64,000 bases of DNA from Plantago elongata. Lineage: Eukaryota; Streptophyta; Magnoliopsida; Lamiales; Plantaginaceae. The notes beneath the pieces are model-generated. The model was not told the origin of the DNA and did not search any database. It saw nothing but the letters and a program-made list of their open reading frames with translations. Within the stretch, counting starts at the first letter, position 1. Every line of letters begins with the position of its first letter. Below are positions 61,712 to 64,000 of this stretch, in pieces. Location: NCBI GenBank assembly GCA_036897095.1, contig JAYMSP010000007.1, positions 62,001-126,000 of the forward strand, in the 5' to 3' direction. Both the position numbers and the translations under genes were made by a program.

Positions 61712-61820
61712 GTGATAACGAAGTGCAATTCATTTGGTAAGATGTTTTACTCTTAATTAATAGGTGGAGAGTTCGAGTCACCGTTTAACTGTTTAACAGA
61801 AACGAAGAAAAACAAAGAAA
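61712..61820 (+). mobile_element. Worn tRNA-headed SINE-like remnant
   Basis: GATAACGAAGTGCAATTCAT resembles the start of the 43.4-kb SINE-like fragment (ACAACGAAGTGTAGCTTAG). A good B box GAGTTCGAGTCACC follows at about 61769-61782, and the segment ends in an A-rich tail (AAACGAAGAAAAACAAAG). The A box is degraded. No clear flanking duplication is visible. Probably the same family as the 43.4-kb copy. Confidence 0.5.
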
Positions 61821-62590
61821 ACCGGTGTGATTTGCACCGTTCTGGGCCTTCTGGCATTCTGTTATAGTGAGAAATCGTGTCAGTTTCACATGTAAACGTG
61901 ATCATTGATGGATTAGTGACTAAGTAAAGAAAATAAGTTGCGGAATGAAATGGCTCGGGTAAGATTTCAATAAAGATTATGCAAACATGTCAAACCTTCA
62001 ACGATGTAACCATGTAACATATTCAAATACTGATTAATTTAATACATATTGTATATTTTAACTTAATCACTATTACAATTGATATTGATACAGTTATTAA
62101 GGTATAAACTATAAACATTTCAATTGTATTCATTAACTATTATTATGTGGCTGTTTAGAATAAAAATTAAATTGGAATTTTATGTGATTTTTATGTGTAA
62201 AATGAAAATCTTAATAGACATCCCAATTGCTAAACAAATAATCCACTATCATTTGTAAAATAAACATCTCAACTTATAATTCATCCTAACCGTCTATATT
62301 GTGTGTAATTTTTAAAATGACAATTTTAATAAATATATTTATACAAATATTATTATAATGTCATAATATATTATAATTATAATTTTAAAGATAAAATTAA
62401 TTTTCTCCTTGGCTAATTATATTAAGTAAACGTTCTATTCTTTCCCAATTTATATTTATAAACTCTAATCTCTCAAATTATTCAACTGGTTAATTTCCAG
62501 TCAACCAAGTCAAAATGAAATTTTGGTAAATTCTCGCACGAAGTAGCGCACCTGGTCCGGAGGCATGTATTGTGTTGGGCAAAGTAGTAA

Positions 62591-63141
62591 GACCATCGTC
62601 CACAATGGTGACGAGCCGACGGCGCGTCGTCGTTTTTGCTTCAATGGTGGCGCGTCGTCGTCGCCAAGTCATTTTTTTAAAAAAAAATTTTAATTTCCAT
62701 ATCATAAAATTGTTTAGAAGTTAAAATTAATGAAATTGCATTTTATTGAAGACGTTTTAAAATTTAATGGCACAAAACAAACGAGGAATATATTACAACA
62801 TATAATTAAAAAATTAGAAAAAAATCAAACTTGGTCTCATTTTGTAGATCGTGAAAAAACGTATCCGTTGGTGATCTTTTTATAATTTTTTATTAAGTAT
62901 TTTTTGAGATATTATCATTGAAAAACGGATAAAAACCGAAAACCGGAAAAAACAAACAAAAAACTAAAAAATGGTAGGGGACGTGGTAGCAGCCGAGTGG
63001 CTGCTACCAGGCGCTTTACGCGCCGGGCACGGCGTCATTTGCCTCGCCGCGCCCGTTGGTGCAGCGAAAACCTACCATTGGGACGCCTTTGACGCGGCGT
63101 CGGACACGACGTGTGTCAACGGCGCCCCATTGTGAGCAGTC
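62591..63141. mobile_element. PIF/Harbinger-type MITE
   Basis: About 550 bp flanked by TAA at 62588-62590 and 63142-63144, the trinucleotide duplication expected of PIF/Harbinger. The ends are inverted and similar: GACCATCGTCCACAATGG on the left and GACTGCTCACAATGGGG on the right (reverse strand), resembling the CACAATGG ends of the mPing type. The outer 100-150 bp are strongly GC-rich (GGCGCGTCGTCG, CGCGGCGTCGG) and the core is AT-rich. A hairpin GGTAGCAGCC-GAGT-GGCTGCTACC lies at about 62983-63010. No transposase frame is present. Confidence 0.8.
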
Positions 63142-63144
63142 TAA

Positions 63145-64000
63145 TAGGCAGTGTAATTGAAATACAAATCAATTAAATTAAATTGATTGAATTGATTGTC
63201 TAATGGGGCCGAAAATTATGAACTAAGTATATGAGTGGGAAAGAACACCCAATTTGTTTTTTGTACATGAAAGAAACAAGAAACGTGATTAATGTTTAAT
63301 TGGAAAGATTAATATAATTTTAATTTTGATAAATTTAAATTACCATATGTTAGGACATTACAATCTTTATCTATAGATTATATTTGCTAAAATGTCATTA
63401 TAAAAATTACAATAGTGTAAATGATCAAGATTAAATACGAGTCAAAACAAACGATCTAACGACTAATAACAAGTACAACCAGATGGATGTACGTTAATCA
63501 ATTACAGTTGTAGTCGGACCGTCGACTCACCCACCAAATCTTTCCCGAATCACAAAATTGAATTTCTTATTCTTTAAAAAATGAGATATATATCCTTTAT
63601 TTTATTCATTATATCTTATATTTTATATATATTCTTTCATTGTACTTTATTAACTCTATGTCTCTTTTTTTTACTATATTTGATATTTTTTCCCACCTGA
63701 TCTTAAATTTTGTATCCAAATTAACGGGAAGTGGATTTTGATACAGAAAAGTTATATACTAGTAAACATGTGAGATTAAAGTGGATTTGTTTGTTACATT
63801 TACATCACGAGGATGCTTGTATCATTGTCAAACCATTCACTTTTTCAAACCAAACCAAACATCAAAATCATCAAGTTGAAGAAGATAGAAAAAGCACAAA
63901 ACACGTTACACACAAAACAACATATGAACAATCAACTGCCTCCCGTTCAATAATTCACAACATGACATTTTCTTGTTTCTTCCAATCAATAAATAAACAA
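63145..64000. other. Intergenic, nothing recognised
   Basis: AT-rich sequence to the end of the window. An A/C-rich stretch after 63840 could be a leader of a gene beyond the edge, but no coding start is supportable. Confidence 0.3.

Noticed and set aside
1-64000. A CRISPR array, bacterial operon or other prokaryotic system
   Set aside because: All recognisable genes are plant genes with introns. The repeats are minisatellites or transposons without regular spacers.

Overview
The window is nuclear DNA of a flowering plant: AT-rich, with long intergenic spacers, GT-AG introns and many small non-autonomous transposons. Two MADS-box genes, an SBP-box gene with a miR156 site, and the protein sequences themselves point to a core eudicot. 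I cannot fix the family. All five recognisable genes lie on the + strand.

Layout. 151-884: the last two coding exons of a gene that starts upstream, product not recognised. 1.7-2.6 kb: a foldback element with long inverted arms. 2859-9323: a complete 19-exon gene for the DNA primase large subunit (PRIM2), with paired E2F-like sites about 100 bp before the ATG and a roughly 100-bp minisatellite in intron 1. 14478-15720: a two-exon SBP-box transcription factor of the SPL13 type with a near-perfect miR156 target site. 16.1-17.9 kb: a low-complexity repeat block whose motif changes strand and ends in a hairpin. 18-32 kb: a long gene-poor stretch holding a 1.1-kb palindromic element, a tRNA-headed SINE with target-site duplication, and a tandem repeat array split by a poly(A)-tailed insertion. 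32421-37199: a complete 8-exon SEPALLATA3-type MADS gene. 41295-58656: a complete 7-exon FLOWERING LOCUS C-type MADS gene, with an 11.8-kb first intron filled with small transposons and a 5S-bearing Cassandra-type LTR. 58.7-64 kb: intergenic, with foldback copies, a SINE-like remnant and a PIF/Harbinger-type MITE.

The biologically important unit is the head-to-tail SEP3-FLC pair 4.1 kb apart. This arrangement is known as an ancient tandem of angiosperms. Here it shares the window with a miR156-regulated SPL gene, so three regulators of flowering time or floral identity (age pathway, vernalization/repression clade, floral E function) lie within 45 kb. I see no sign of a new multi-gene system. 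The less-described material is in the repeats: two unrelated long foldback elements, a strand-switching repeat block, and an AACTGA-rich palindromic family found only from 38 kb onward, around and inside the FLC-like gene.
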